46,071 bases of DNA from Blastococcus sp. CT_GayMR20 (GTDB lineage: Bacteria; Actinomycetota; Actinomycetes; Mycobacteriales; Geodermatophilaceae): positions 1 to 46,071 of the forward strand of contig NZ_SPQM01000022.1 of the NCBI RefSeq assembly GCF_004570345.1, written 5' to 3'. How positions within the stretch are numbered: the stretch's first letter is position 1; each line of letters opens with the position of its first letter. The notes under the pieces were generated by a model, which saw nothing but the letters and a program-made list of their open reading frames with translations, was not told the origin of the DNA and searched no databases. Shown here piece by piece: positions 1-8,149 of this stretch. The position numbers were made by a program, and so were the translations under genes.

Positions 1-326
1 TCGGGGACGAACGGGGAGTTCTGCGCCTGGCGCCCCTCGCCCGCGAAGGACCGGCGTCCCCCCGCGCTGCGCGGGCTGGTCCGCCGGCTGGCGCTGTGGG
101 GTTCCGGCTCCCAGGGCGAGTACCTCGCCTGGGGCCGCCCCCGGCCCGTCCCGCCGGCCCGGCCGACCGCGGCGCGCGACGTCGACCCGCCCGTGGTGCT
201 GCGCGAGATGCCCAGCACCCCCACGATCCGGCCCGCGGCGCCTTCCCCCGCTGCGGCCCTCATTCCCCGCGGTGCGGCGGTTCCCGCCGCGACGCGGGTC
301 GTTCCACCCGCACCTACTGTGGCCGG
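1..326 (+). other. Unresolved edge, possible 3' part of an unidentified gene
   Basis: Read from base 1, the + frame is open and has consistently G/C third positions to about base 240, with a plausible composition (for example GEFCAWRPSPAKD and GSGSQGEYLAWG). The bias then fades, and no stop appears until 690, deep inside the gamma-glutamyltransferase gene in another frame. It could be the end of an unknown protein whose stop was lost to an indel, or chance. The opposite strand gives a Ser/Arg-rich frame that looks like a shadow. I do not recognise it. Confidence 0.3.
315..320 (+). promoter_or_regulatory. -10 box for leaderless gamma-glutamyltransferase mRNA
   Basis: TACTGT fits the actinobacterial TAnnnT -10 element and lies exactly 6 nt before the GTG at 327, so transcription would start at or next to the start codon. 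There is no Shine-Dalgarno sequence before the GTG. No convincing -35 is visible. Confidence 0.5.
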
Positions 327-2102
327 GTGTTCACCACCCGGCCCGAGCTCGCCGGCACGTTCGGAATGGTCGCCTCAACCCACTGGCTGGCCTCAGCAGC
401 GGGAATGGCCGTCCTCGAAGCAGGGGGCAACGCCTTCGACGCGGCCGTCGCCGCCGGTTTCACCCTCCAGGTCGTCGAGCCGCACCTCAACGGTCCCGGA
501 GGCGAGGTCCCCATCCTCTTCGCGAGGGGCGGGAGTGACCCGGACGCGGGGCGACCCGTTCTCCTGTCCGGTCAGGGGATCGCCCCCGCCGGCGCGACGA
601 TCGAGGCCTTCGAGCAACTGGGTCTCGACCTCGTCCCCGGCACGGGCCTCCTTGCCGCCACCGTTCCGGGCGCCGTCTGCGCCTGGCTGACGCTGCTGCG
701 CGACCACGGCACCCAGCCGTTGGACGCCGTCCTCCGCTACGCCATCGAGTACGCCGGGACCGGTCACCCTCTCCTTCCCCGGGTGACCGCGACCGTGGCC
801 TCGGTCTCCGAGCACTTCCGCACCTCCTGGCCTACCTCGGCCGCCACCTGGCTCACCTCCGACGGTGCCCCTCCGGACGCCGGCAGACTGTTCCGCAATT
901 CGGTTCTCGCCTCGACCTACCGCCGACTGCTCTCAGCAGCGCGCGGACCCTCCCGGGAGGCGCAGATCGATGCGGCGATGGCTGCCTGGTCACAAGGATT
1001 CGTCGCAGAGGCGATCGACAGATTCTCCCGGTATCCGGTGCAGGACGACTCCGGTCGTGCCCATCCCGGATTTCTGACCGGCGACGATCTGGCCGGCTGG
1101 ACGCCGACGTACGAGCCGCCGGTCACCCTCGACCGGCAGGGGTGGACGCTCGCGAAGGCCGGGCCGTGGTCCCAGGGACCGGCGCTGCTCCAGGCGCTGG
1201 CGATGCTGGACGACGTCCCACCGGCCGGGACCGACCGGGTCCACGCGAGCGTCGAGGCGGTCAAGCTGGCGATGGCCGACCGCGAAGCCTGGTACGGGGA
1301 CGTCGACGACGTCCCGGTGGACGATCTCCTCTCGTCCACGTACGCCACCGAGAGGCGGGCGCTCATCGGGAGCACGGCCAGCAGAGCCCTGCGGCCGGGT
1401 TCCCCGGGTGGGCGCCCGCCTCGGCTTCCTTCCCTGCTGAGCCGGGAAGGCGCCCCGCACCACCCCGCCGGCCCCGGCACCGGGGAGCCGACGATCAGCC
1501 GCAGCGGCACGACGCGCGGCGACACCTGCCACGTGGACGTCGTCGACCGCTGGGGCAACCTGGTCTCCGCCACTCCCTCCGGCGGCTGGTTGCAGAGCTC
1601 GCCGGTCGTCCCCGAGCTCGGGTTCCCGCTCGGGACCCGGGCGCAGATGTTCTGGCTGGAGCGCGGCCTGCCCAACTCGCTGGCCCCCGGCAAGCGGCCC
1701 CGCACCACCCTCACGCCTTCGCTGGCCCTGCGCGACGACGAGCCCGTCCTGGCCTTCGGCACGCCGGGCGGCGACCAGCAGGAGCAGTGGCAGCTGTGCT
1801 TCTGGCTCGCCCACGCCGTCGACGGGCTCGACCTGCAGGCGGCCATCGACGCGCCGGCCTGGCACACCACGGCCTTCCCGTCGTCCTTCTTCCCCCGGGA
1901 CATGACGTCCGGCGAGGTCGTGGTCGAGTCCCGCATCGGGGACGACGTGGTCGCGGGCCTGCGCGGGCGCGGCCACGACGTCACCGTCTCCGGTCCGTGG
2001 ACGCTGGGACGGCTGTCGGCGGTCAGCCGCGACCCCCGGACCGGGATCCTCCGTGCGGCGGCCGACGCCCGCGGCATGCAGGGCTACGCCGCAGGCCGCT
2101 GA
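327..2102 (+). CDS. ggt: Gamma-glutamyltransferase family protein
   Basis: Ntn-hydrolase of the gamma-glutamyltranspeptidase family (591 aa from GTG 327). These enzymes transfer or hydrolyse the gamma-glutamyl group of glutathione and related amides after self-cleavage at an internal Thr. Family landmarks are visible: EAGGNAFDAAVAAGF near the N terminus, NGPGGEVPI, and the processing site DTCHVDVVD, where Thr400 would become the nucleophile of the small subunit. GTPGGDQQEQW follows as the substrate-loop glycine motif. The usual second Thr of the TTH-type site is Cys here. The open frame extends upstream to 96, but that part is Arg/Pro-rich shadow sequence, so the GTG at 327 next to a -10 box is chosen. 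No signal peptide is seen, so the protein is probably cytoplasmic; the physiological substrate is unknown. Confidence 0.88.
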   Translation: MFTTRPELAGTFGMVASTHWLASAAGMAVLEAGGNAFDAAVAAGFTLQVVEPHLNGPGGEVPILFARGGSDPDAGRPVLLSGQGIAPAGATIEAFEQLGLDLVPGTGLLAATVPGAVCAWLTLLRDHGTQPLDAVLRYAIEYAGTGHPLLPRVTATVASVSEHFRTSWPTSAATWLTSDGAPPDAGRLFRNSVLASTYRRLLSAARGPSREAQIDAAMAAWSQGFVAEAIDRFSRYPVQDDSGRAHPGFLTGDDLAGWTPTYEPPVTLDRQGWTLAKAGPWSQGPALLQALAMLDDVPPAGTDRVHASVEAVKLAMADREAWYGDVDDVPVDDLLSSTYATERRALIGSTASRALRPGSPGGRPPRLPSLLSREGAPHHPAGPGTGEPTISRSGTTRGDTCHVDVVDRWGNLVSATPSGGWLQSSPVVPELGFPLGTRAQMFWLERGLPNSLAPGKRPRTTLTPSLALRDDEPVLAFGTPGGDQQEQWQLCFWLAHAVDGLDLQAAIDAPAWHTTAFPSSFFPRDMTSGEVVVESRIGDDVVAGLRGRGHDVTVSGPWTLGRLSAVSRDPRTGILRAAADARGMQGYAAGR

Positions 2103-2190
2103 GTCGGCGGCCGGAGCCTTCGCCGCTGGGGGGACATAGGGTGATGGCCCGCGGCGTGTGCCGATCCCCCTCGCGTGGAAGGAACCGGTC

Positions 2191-4770
2191 GTGAACGCCG
2201 CCGAGACGCCGTCAGCGCCGTCGGCCAGGCACCTGGCCGCGGTCCGGCGACTCGAGTCCACGGCCCTGGGGTCGGAGGGACTGCAGCGGCTGACCGGGAT
2301 CGCGGCGCGGCTGGTCGGTGCGGACATGGCGGCGGTGGCCCTCGTCGGCGACGTCGTGACGGTGGTGGCGGGAACCGGCCTGCCCGCGGGAAGCCTCGGC
2401 CGGCAGGTGCCGCTCGCCGACTCGCTGACCGCCGTGTCGTTCGCCTCGGAACGGCCGCTGGTCGTGCCGGACACCCGCCGCGACGCGCGGTTCGCGGCGC
2501 TCCCGTACGTCGGGAACGGCACCATCGGGGCCTATCTGGGCATCCCGCTCGTGGTGGTCGACGGCTCGCCCATCGGCGTGCTCTTCGCCTCCAGCCGCAG
2601 TGCCCGGGCATGGAGCGACAACGACGTGGCGCTCCTCCGGCAGCTCGCGGGCGCCGTGATGAGCGAGCTGGAGCTCGCCGCGCTGGCGCAGGAGTTCGAG
2701 GCGCACCGGCTGCGGTTCGAGCTGGCCATCGACGCGGCGCAGATCGGCAGCTTCGACTGGGACCTGCGGACCCGGCGGCTGGTCTGGGACGACCGCCTCG
2801 TGCAGATGTTCGGCTACTCGCGGGACACCTTCGACGAGACCATCGAGGCCTTCCGCGACCGCATCCACCCCGCCGATCTCGACCGCACGACGGCGGCGCT
2901 GAAGTCGGCGATCGACGGTTGCGGCGAGTACGAGGCGGAGTTCCGCGTGGCCCTCCCGACCGGCGAGACGCGGTGGGTGCAGGCCCGGGGGAGGGCACTG
3001 GCCGGCGACGACGGCTCGGCGTTGCGGCTCGTCGGCGCCGCATACGACACCACGGGGCAGCGGCACGGCGACGCCCGCGTGGCCCGCGTCCTGGAGGCGA
3101 TGAACGCGGCCTTCTTCTCCCTCGACCGGCAGTTCCGCTTCACCTACGTGAACGCCGAGGCCGAACGGGTGCTCGCCCGCACCCGTGTGGAGTTGCTGGG
3201 GGTCACGATCTGGGAGGCGTTCCCGGGCACGGACGGCAGCGCCTTCGGGGAGAACTACCGGGGCGCCGTCGAGACCGGCCAGGAGCGGGTCTTCGAGTCC
3301 TACTACCCGCCGTTCGAGGCCTGGTACGAGGTGCGGGCCTCACCGAGCCCCGACGGGCTCTCCGTCTACTTCCTGGACGTGACCGAGCGACGGGCGGCCG
3401 AGGAGAGCGCGCGCCGGGCGACCGCGCGGCTCTCGCTCATCGCCGAGGTGGCGTCGGCGGTGTCGGACGCGCTCACCGAGCCCGGTGGCGAGGAGGTCGC
3501 GGTGCAGCGCCTGGCGCGGTCGGTCGTCCCCGTGCTCGGCGACTGGGTGATCGCCAGCCTCGTCGGTGAGGACGGCCAGTTGCACGACGTGGCGAGCTGG
3601 CACCGCGACCCGCAGCGCCGCGACCTGGCGGCGCGGTACTCGGAGCTGCGGCTGGGCGCCCTGCAGTCGACCGCCCCGATCGTGGAGGCGCTCCGCTCCG
3701 GTCAGCCGATGCTGGTGCCCGACGTCGCTGCGGCGGTCGGGCGCACCCTGCCACCCGGAGAGGTGCGCGACGTCTTCGCCCAGCTCGCCCCGCAGACCGC
3801 CGTCGCGCTCTCGTTGCAGGCGCGCGGCCGCACCGTCGGGGCGCTGAGCATCTACCGGTCGGCCGGGCGTCCGCCGGCGGACGACGACGACGTCGCCACC
3901 GCGCGCGAGGTGGCCGACCGCGTCGCGATGGCGCTGGACAACTCGCGGCTCTACGAGCAGCAGCGGCGGCTGGCCGAAGGGCTCCAGCGCAGCCTGCTCA
4001 CCGCGCCGCCCGAGCCCGACCACGCCGAGATCGTGGTGCGCTACCGGCCGGCCATGCGGGCGGCGGAGGTCGGCGGGGACTGGTACGACGCGTTCCTCCA
4101 GCCGTCCGGCGCGACGATGGTGGTCATCGGCGACGTCGTCGGGCACGACACCGAGGCGGCGGCCGCGATGGGCCAGTTGCGCGGGATGCTGCGGGGGATC
4201 GCCTACCGGGAGGGCCCGGGGCCGGCCGCCGTCCTCACCCAGCTCGACGCCGCCATCCAGGGGCTGGGCATGGGCACGATGGCCACGGCGGCGATCGCGC
4301 GGGTGGAGCAGACGCCGGAGGAGCGCGACGCCGGGCTGACCCGGCTGCGCTGGTCCAATGCCGGGCATCCGCCGCCGCTCCTCCTGCACGTCGACGGCCG
4401 GATCGAGGAGCTCGCGCCGGCGCGGGCGGAGCTGATGCTCGGCGTCGACCCGCACACGCGCCGCACCGATGCCGTGGTCACCGTGCAGCGCGGGGCCACG
4501 CTCCTCCTCTACACCGACGGGCTGGTCGAGGGCCGCGACCTGCCCCTGGACGAGGGCATCGCCCGGCTGCGCGAGGCGCTGGCGGAGCTGGCCGGCGAGC
4601 CCCTCTCGGTGCTCTGCGACGAGGTGATCGAGCGGCTTCGGCCCGAGGGCCTGCAGGACGACGTGGCCCTGGTGGCGGTCCGCCTGCACCGGGAGGACCG
4701 CCCGCGGCCGGCGGAGGCGGGTCCCGAGCGCGTGCCGGACCTGGTCGACCCGCCCCCGCACGGGGGCTGA
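2191..4770 (+). CDS. GAF/PAS/PAS/GAF sensor with SpoIIE-type PP2C phosphatase
   Basis: A multi-domain signalling phosphatase (859 aa). The order is GAF (about 25-165), PAS plus PAC (about 180-290), a second PAS (about 295-400, ending DVTERRAAEES), a second GAF (about 415-595) and a SpoIIE/PP2C domain (about 612-845). Metal-binding acidic motifs are intact: GGDWYDAF (Asp630), IGDVVGHD (Asp648), LLLYTDGLVEGR and QDDVALVAVR (Asp823/824). Such proteins dephosphorylate anti-anti-sigma factors in response to signals bound by GAF/PAS modules. The GTG at 2191 is preferred over the GTG at 2158 because ggaagg lies 7 nt before it. It converges, 7 bp apart, on a small HATPase gene, the usual antagonist type. 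No transmembrane segment is seen, so it is probably cytoplasmic. Confidence 0.9.
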   Translation: MNAAETPSAPSARHLAAVRRLESTALGSEGLQRLTGIAARLVGADMAAVALVGDVVTVVAGTGLPAGSLGRQVPLADSLTAVSFASERPLVVPDTRRDARFAALPYVGNGTIGAYLGIPLVVVDGSPIGVLFASSRSARAWSDNDVALLRQLAGAVMSELELAALAQEFEAHRLRFELAIDAAQIGSFDWDLRTRRLVWDDRLVQMFGYSRDTFDETIEAFRDRIHPADLDRTTAALKSAIDGCGEYEAEFRVALPTGETRWVQARGRALAGDDGSALRLVGAAYDTTGQRHGDARVARVLEAMNAAFFSLDRQFRFTYVNAEAERVLARTRVELLGVTIWEAFPGTDGSAFGENYRGAVETGQERVFESYYPPFEAWYEVRASPSPDGLSVYFLDVTERRAAEESARRATARLSLIAEVASAVSDALTEPGGEEVAVQRLARSVVPVLGDWVIASLVGEDGQLHDVASWHRDPQRRDLAARYSELRLGALQSTAPIVEALRSGQPMLVPDVAAAVGRTLPPGEVRDVFAQLAPQTAVALSLQARGRTVGALSIYRSAGRPPADDDDVATAREVADRVAMALDNSRLYEQQRRLAEGLQRSLLTAPPEPDHAEIVVRYRPAMRAAEVGGDWYDAFLQPSGATMVVIGDVVGHDTEAAAAMGQLRGMLRGIAYREGPGPAAVLTQLDAAIQGLGMGTMATAAIARVEQTPEERDAGLTRLRWSNAGHPPPLLLHVDGRIEELAPARAELMLGVDPHTRRTDAVVTVQRGATLLLYTDGLVEGRDLPLDEGIARLREALAELAGEPLSVLCDEVIERLRPEGLQDDVALVAVRLHREDRPRPAEAGPERVPDLVDPPPHGG

Positions 4771-4777
4771 GCTGCCT

Positions 4778-5200
4778 TCAGCGGGGCAGCAGGGCCCAGA
4801 CGTACTTGTGGCCGTGGCTCACGTACCAGCCGTGCTGGCTGGCCATCTCGGCGATGAGGTACAGACCGAGGCCGCCCTCGCTGGGGTCGCGGCCGATCGC
4901 CGGCGACGGCGGGTACGCAGGAGCCTGGTCGGAGACCTCGATCAGGTACGCGTCGGGCGTCTCGCGGACGGTGGCCTGGACCCCGCCCCGGCCGTGGCGC
5001 AGGGCGTTCGAGGCCATCTCGTCGAGCGCGAGGATCAGCTGGTCGCGCAGGTCGGGTCGGGTCGCCGCCCCCGCGTGGCGCCGCAGGTCCGCACGGACGC
5101 GGGGCAGCTCGGCGACGTCCTCCAGGCTCCAGGTGAGCACGGGGGCGGCCGGCGGAGGAGCCGCAGACGGCCACACGGGCCCGGCCGCCTGCCCTGTCAC
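4778..5200 (-). CDS. Small ATP-binding (HATPase) anti-sigma-type kinase
   Basis: A 140-aa single-domain GHKL ATPase of the RsbW/SpoIIAB-like type, which in partner-switching systems binds a sigma factor or phosphorylates an anti-anti-sigma protein. The N box is LALDEMASNALRHG and the G2-like loop is EGGLGLYLIAEMA. The G1 region reads EVSDQAPAYPP, lacking the usual DxGxG, as is common in this subfamily. The GTG at 5200 is chosen because aagggg stands 8 nt upstream; the longer frame to 5443 is Arg/Pro-rich. No cognate STAS protein or sigma factor gene is adjacent. The convergent SpoIIE phosphatase is the only visible partner. Confidence 0.85.
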   Translation of the reverse strand: MTGQAAGPVWPSAAPPPAAPVLTWSLEDVAELPRVRADLRRHAGAATRPDLRDQLILALDEMASNALRHGRGGVQATVRETPDAYLIEVSDQAPAYPPSPAIGRDPSEGGLGLYLIAEMASQHGWYVSHGHKYVWALLPR

Positions 5201-5319
5201 GCGCTGTACCCCTTGCTCGGTTCGCGGCCCCTGATCGGTGCAGGCCGAACAACTGCGTATGGGCCGCGGCGGGTGCTCCCAAACCTCAGTGCGACGCGGG
5301 TCACTCCCGCGGGGGGAGG

Positions 5320-5871
5320 TCAGGCGCTCAGTTCGGCGAGCTTCCGGACGGTGTTCCAGTTCCGTGCCGTGCCGGGGACCCCGATCAGCGTGTCCCACTT
5401 CCAGGAGGCCAGCGGCGTGTTCTGGATCCCGTCGGGCAGCCACAGGTACAGCTCGCGACCACGGACCAGGTAGTCCCCGCCTCCCCCGGCCTTGGGCAGC
5501 GCGTCGACGCGGGCGGGATCGGGCGGCTCCGGCAGGAAGGTGACGAGGTAGCGCGCGGGGTCGGTGGCCTCGGTGGCGAAGGGGTCACCCGCCACGACGG
5601 CGCCCATCTCCGCCCCGGTCCGGACCACGACCGGGACCGCGAAGCCGAACTCCTCCTCGATCGCCGCCGACAGGTCCGCCGCCAGCTCCGCCTCCCCGAC
5701 ACGGCTGGTGAGGACGACGTTGCCGCTGCGCAGGTGGGTGCGGACGTCGGCGTACCCGCGCGCGGTGAGGAGCTCCGTCAGCCGCGGCATCGCGACCTGG
5801 CGCGCCTTGCCGAGGTTGATCCCGCGCAGCAGGGCGACGTACGTCGTCGGCGGCCCCGTCGTCTTCGCCAC
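5320..5871 (-). CDS. DUF1697 family protein
   Basis: A 183-aa protein starting VAKTTGPPTTYVALLRGINLG, the hallmark N terminus of DUF1697 proteins (Y-[VI]-A-L-L-R-G-[IV]-N-[LVG]-G). RSGNVVLTS and the C-terminal TARNWNTVRKLAEL are also typical. The biochemical function of the family is not established; the proteins are small, soluble and widespread in actinobacteria. The GTG start at 5871 has no Shine-Dalgarno sequence but sits 6 nt from a TACGGT box, so the transcript is probably leaderless. It is divergent from the nucleobase permease gene. Confidence 0.85.
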   Translation of the reverse strand: MAKTTGPPTTYVALLRGINLGKARQVAMPRLTELLTARGYADVRTHLRSGNVVLTSRVGEAELAADLSAAIEEEFGFAVPVVVRTGAEMGAVVAGDPFATEATDPARYLVTFLPEPPDPARVDALPKAGGGGDYLVRGRELYLWLPDGIQNTPLASWKWDTLIGVPGTARNWNTVRKLAELSA

Positions 5872-5877
5872 GTCCGG

Positions 5878-5883
5878 ACCGTA
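5878..5883 (-). promoter_or_regulatory. -10 box for leaderless DUF1697 gene
   Basis: On the minus strand, TACGGT (TAnnnT) is followed by exactly 6 nt and then the GTG start at 5871. A TTGAGT hexamer 14 bp upstream could serve as a -35, although the spacing is short. Confidence 0.5.
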
Positions 5884-5974
5884 GCGGCTCCGCGAGAACT
5901 CAACCGCCCCGTAACCGGTCGGGAACACCGGCTGGCGACGCTCGGAGGAAGCGCACGGCGAACAGGGGGATCCG

Positions 5975-7375
5975 GTGGCCACTTCCGAGAAGACGACCGC
6001 GACGACGGCGGCGTCCTACGACCGTGCGGACCCGGATGCCCGCCCACCCTGGGGGGTGGCCGTGCCGCTGGGGCTCCAGCACGTGCTGGCCATGTTCACG
6101 TCGAACCTGACGCCGGCGATCCTGCTGGCCGGCGTCATCGGGGCGACGACCGGCGAGGCGACACTCCTGGTCCAGGCGGCCCTGCTCTGCGCCGGCCTGG
6201 CGACGCTGCTGCAGACGGTCGGCATCGGACCGGTGGGCAGCAGGCTCCCGCTCATGATGGGGGCCGGATTCGCCTTCATCGCCGTCGCGGTACCCCTCGC
6301 CGAGGACTTCGGGCTGTCGGCCGTCCTGGGCGGCGTGCTCGTCACCGCGGGGGTGCAGGTGGCCATCGCCCTCGGGATCCACAAGATCGCGTTCCTCTTC
6401 CCGCCGGTGGTGACGGGCACGATCATCCTGGTGATCGGCCTCGGCCTGCTCCCGAGCGGCGTCAACCTCGCCGCCGGCGGCCTCGGATCGCCGGACTTCG
6501 GCGCCCCGGTCAACTTCGCTGTCGCGGGCCTGGTGCTGGTGCTCACCGTCGTGCTCAACCAGTTCTGCCGGGGCCTGCTGTGCAGCGCGGCGGTGCTGAT
6601 CGCGGTCGTCGTCGGGTACCTCGTGTCGATCCCCCTCGGTCTGCTCGACCTCTCGGGGGTCGGTGACCGACCTCTGGTGGCGGTACCCGCGCCGTTCGAG
6701 TTCGGCCTCTCCTTCCCCCTTGTCGCCGTGCTCTCCATGGCCGTGGTCGGCGTGGTCAACATGGTCGACTCGGTCGGCACCGTGCACGCGGTCACCGAAG
6801 GCGGCGCAGCCCGGCCCGCGACCACGCGAGAGCTGCGGGGCGGGATCCTCGCCGAGGGGGGCAGCGCCGTCCTCGGCGGAGTCTTCGGCGCACTGCCGAC
6901 CACGATGTTCAGCCAGAACATCGGGCTGGTGGCGCTCACCAAGCAGATGAGCCGGCACGTCGTGACCATCGGCGCCCTGGTGCTGATCGGCCTCTCGCTG
7001 CTGCCCCAGGTCGCCGCCGTGCTGGCGGCGATCCCGCCGGCGGTCCTCGGCGGCGGCGTCCTGGTCCTCTTCGGCATGGTCTGCGCGATCGGCATCCAAC
7101 TGCTGTCCAAGGACGGACTGGACACGCGGGCGCTGCTGATCGTCGCGCTGTCGGTGGGGCTCGGGCGGGGGATCGCCGCGGCGCCGGACGCCGTCGACCG
7201 CGTGACCGGAGAATGGGGTGCCCTCTTCGACTCGGGGATCGTGGTCGCTGCCGTCGTTGCCGTCGTCCTCAATCTGGTCCTGCCCGGTCGCCCGACGCGC
7301 AGCGGTCTGCCGGCATCGCCCGCAGAGGTGGTGGTCGCCGACGCCGTGGCGGAGCAGCGCCCGCCGGCGGTGTGA
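5975..7375 (+). CDS. NCS2 family nucleobase (uracil/xanthine-type) permease
   Basis: A polytopic membrane transporter (466 aa) of the nucleobase:cation symporter-2 family, expected to import a purine or pyrimidine base with protons. After a polar N terminus come GLQHVLAMFTSNLTPAIL (TM1 with the conserved QH) and about 12-14 hydrophobic segments. The family signature QNxGxxxxT is present as QNIGLVALT (Gln314 to Thr322), and MVDSVGTVHAVTEGG matches the TM8 region. The GTG at 5975 has aggggga 4 nt upstream. The substrate cannot be fixed from sequence alone. A urate oxidase gene lies about 14 kb away, so urate or xanthine is possible but unproven. Confidence 0.88.
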   Translation: MATSEKTTATTAASYDRADPDARPPWGVAVPLGLQHVLAMFTSNLTPAILLAGVIGATTGEATLLVQAALLCAGLATLLQTVGIGPVGSRLPLMMGAGFAFIAVAVPLAEDFGLSAVLGGVLVTAGVQVAIALGIHKIAFLFPPVVTGTIILVIGLGLLPSGVNLAAGGLGSPDFGAPVNFAVAGLVLVLTVVLNQFCRGLLCSAAVLIAVVVGYLVSIPLGLLDLSGVGDRPLVAVPAPFEFGLSFPLVAVLSMAVVGVVNMVDSVGTVHAVTEGGAARPATTRELRGGILAEGGSAVLGGVFGALPTTMFSQNIGLVALTKQMSRHVVTIGALVLIGLSLLPQVAAVLAAIPPAVLGGGVLVLFGMVCAIGIQLLSKDGLDTRALLIVALSVGLGRGIAAAPDAVDRVTGEWGALFDSGIVVAAVVAVVLNLVLPGRPTRSGLPASPAEVVVADAVAEQRPPAV

Positions 7376-7381
7376 GCGCGG

Positions 7382-8149
7382 TCAGTTCCCGAAGACCGGT
7401 GACCAGACGCCGGTCAGGGCGCTGAGCGTGACCGCGGCGGCGCAGACCACCGCGGCAGCGAGCACGAAGGCGTAGTCCCTCGGCCGCAGGGACGAGCCAC
7501 GGGCGTTGGTCCGGGGGATCCCGGAGTCGAACCCGCGGGCGTCCATGGCGGCGGCCAGCCGCGAGCCGCGCCGGATGGCGCCGACCAGGAGCGCGAACGC
7601 CGTCCCGGCGAACAGCCGCAGCTGGGCCACGGGGTTCCGGCCGGCGTCCACGCCCCGGGCCCGCCGGGCGAGCCGGATCGTCTGCCACTCGGTGGCCAGC
7701 AGGGGGACGAGGCGCAGCGCAGCGAGGGCGCCGTAGGCGAAGCGGGTCGAGACCCGCCAGTGCAGGGTCAGGGCGTCGGCGAGCCGGACCGGATCGGTGG
7801 ACGCGACCAGCAGCACGCCCGGCAGCGCGAGCGCGAGGACCCGGACCGCCAGCCCCAGCGCCGACGGCCAGCCGCCCCCGTCCTCGTCGCCGAACAGCAC
7901 GTTCACCCAGGCCACGCCGGCGGCGCCGAGCAGCAGCGGCCATGTGCGGGCCAGCAGCGCCCGGGGTGCGGCCAGGCCGGCCGCGGGCAGCAGGCACGCC
8001 TCGGCGGCCAGCACGACAGACGGGGTCACCACGTCGCCGCTGATCAGCAGGACGGGCAGGAGGACGGCGATCGCCCCGAGCTGGGCCACCGGGTTGATGG
8101 CCGACAGCGGCACCGGCCGGACCGGCCCGAGGGACAGGGGGAGCGTCAT
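7382..8149 (-). CDS. ecfT: ECF transporter T component (EcfT/CbiQ family)
   Basis: The transmembrane scaffold subunit (255 aa) of an energy-coupling-factor vitamin transporter. It has several hydrophobic helices and the two cytoplasmic coupling-helix motifs of EcfT: RRARGVDAG (around residue 160) and AMDARGFDS (around residue 200), whose Ala-Arg-Gly cores dock into the ATPases. Its ATG overlaps the stop of the upstream ATPase gene in an ATGA, so it is translationally coupled. Third gene of the TPP riboswitch operon, corresponding to YkoC of Bacillus. Confidence 0.9.
   Translation of the reverse strand: MTLPLSLGPVRPVPLSAINPVAQLGAIAVLLPVLLISGDVVTPSVVLAAEACLLPAAGLAAPRALLARTWPLLLGAAGVAWVNVLFGDEDGGGWPSALGLAVRVLALALPGVLLVASTDPVRLADALTLHWRVSTRFAYGALAALRLVPLLATEWQTIRLARRARGVDAGRNPVAQLRLFAGTAFALLVGAIRRGSRLAAAMDARGFDSGIPRTNARGSSLRPRDYAFVLAAAVVCAAAVTLSALTGVWSPVFGN

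Noticed and set aside
96..326. N-terminal extension of gamma-glutamyltransferase
   Set aside because: Arg/Pro-rich, not resembling the family. The homologous region begins at the GTG at 327, which has a leaderless promoter.
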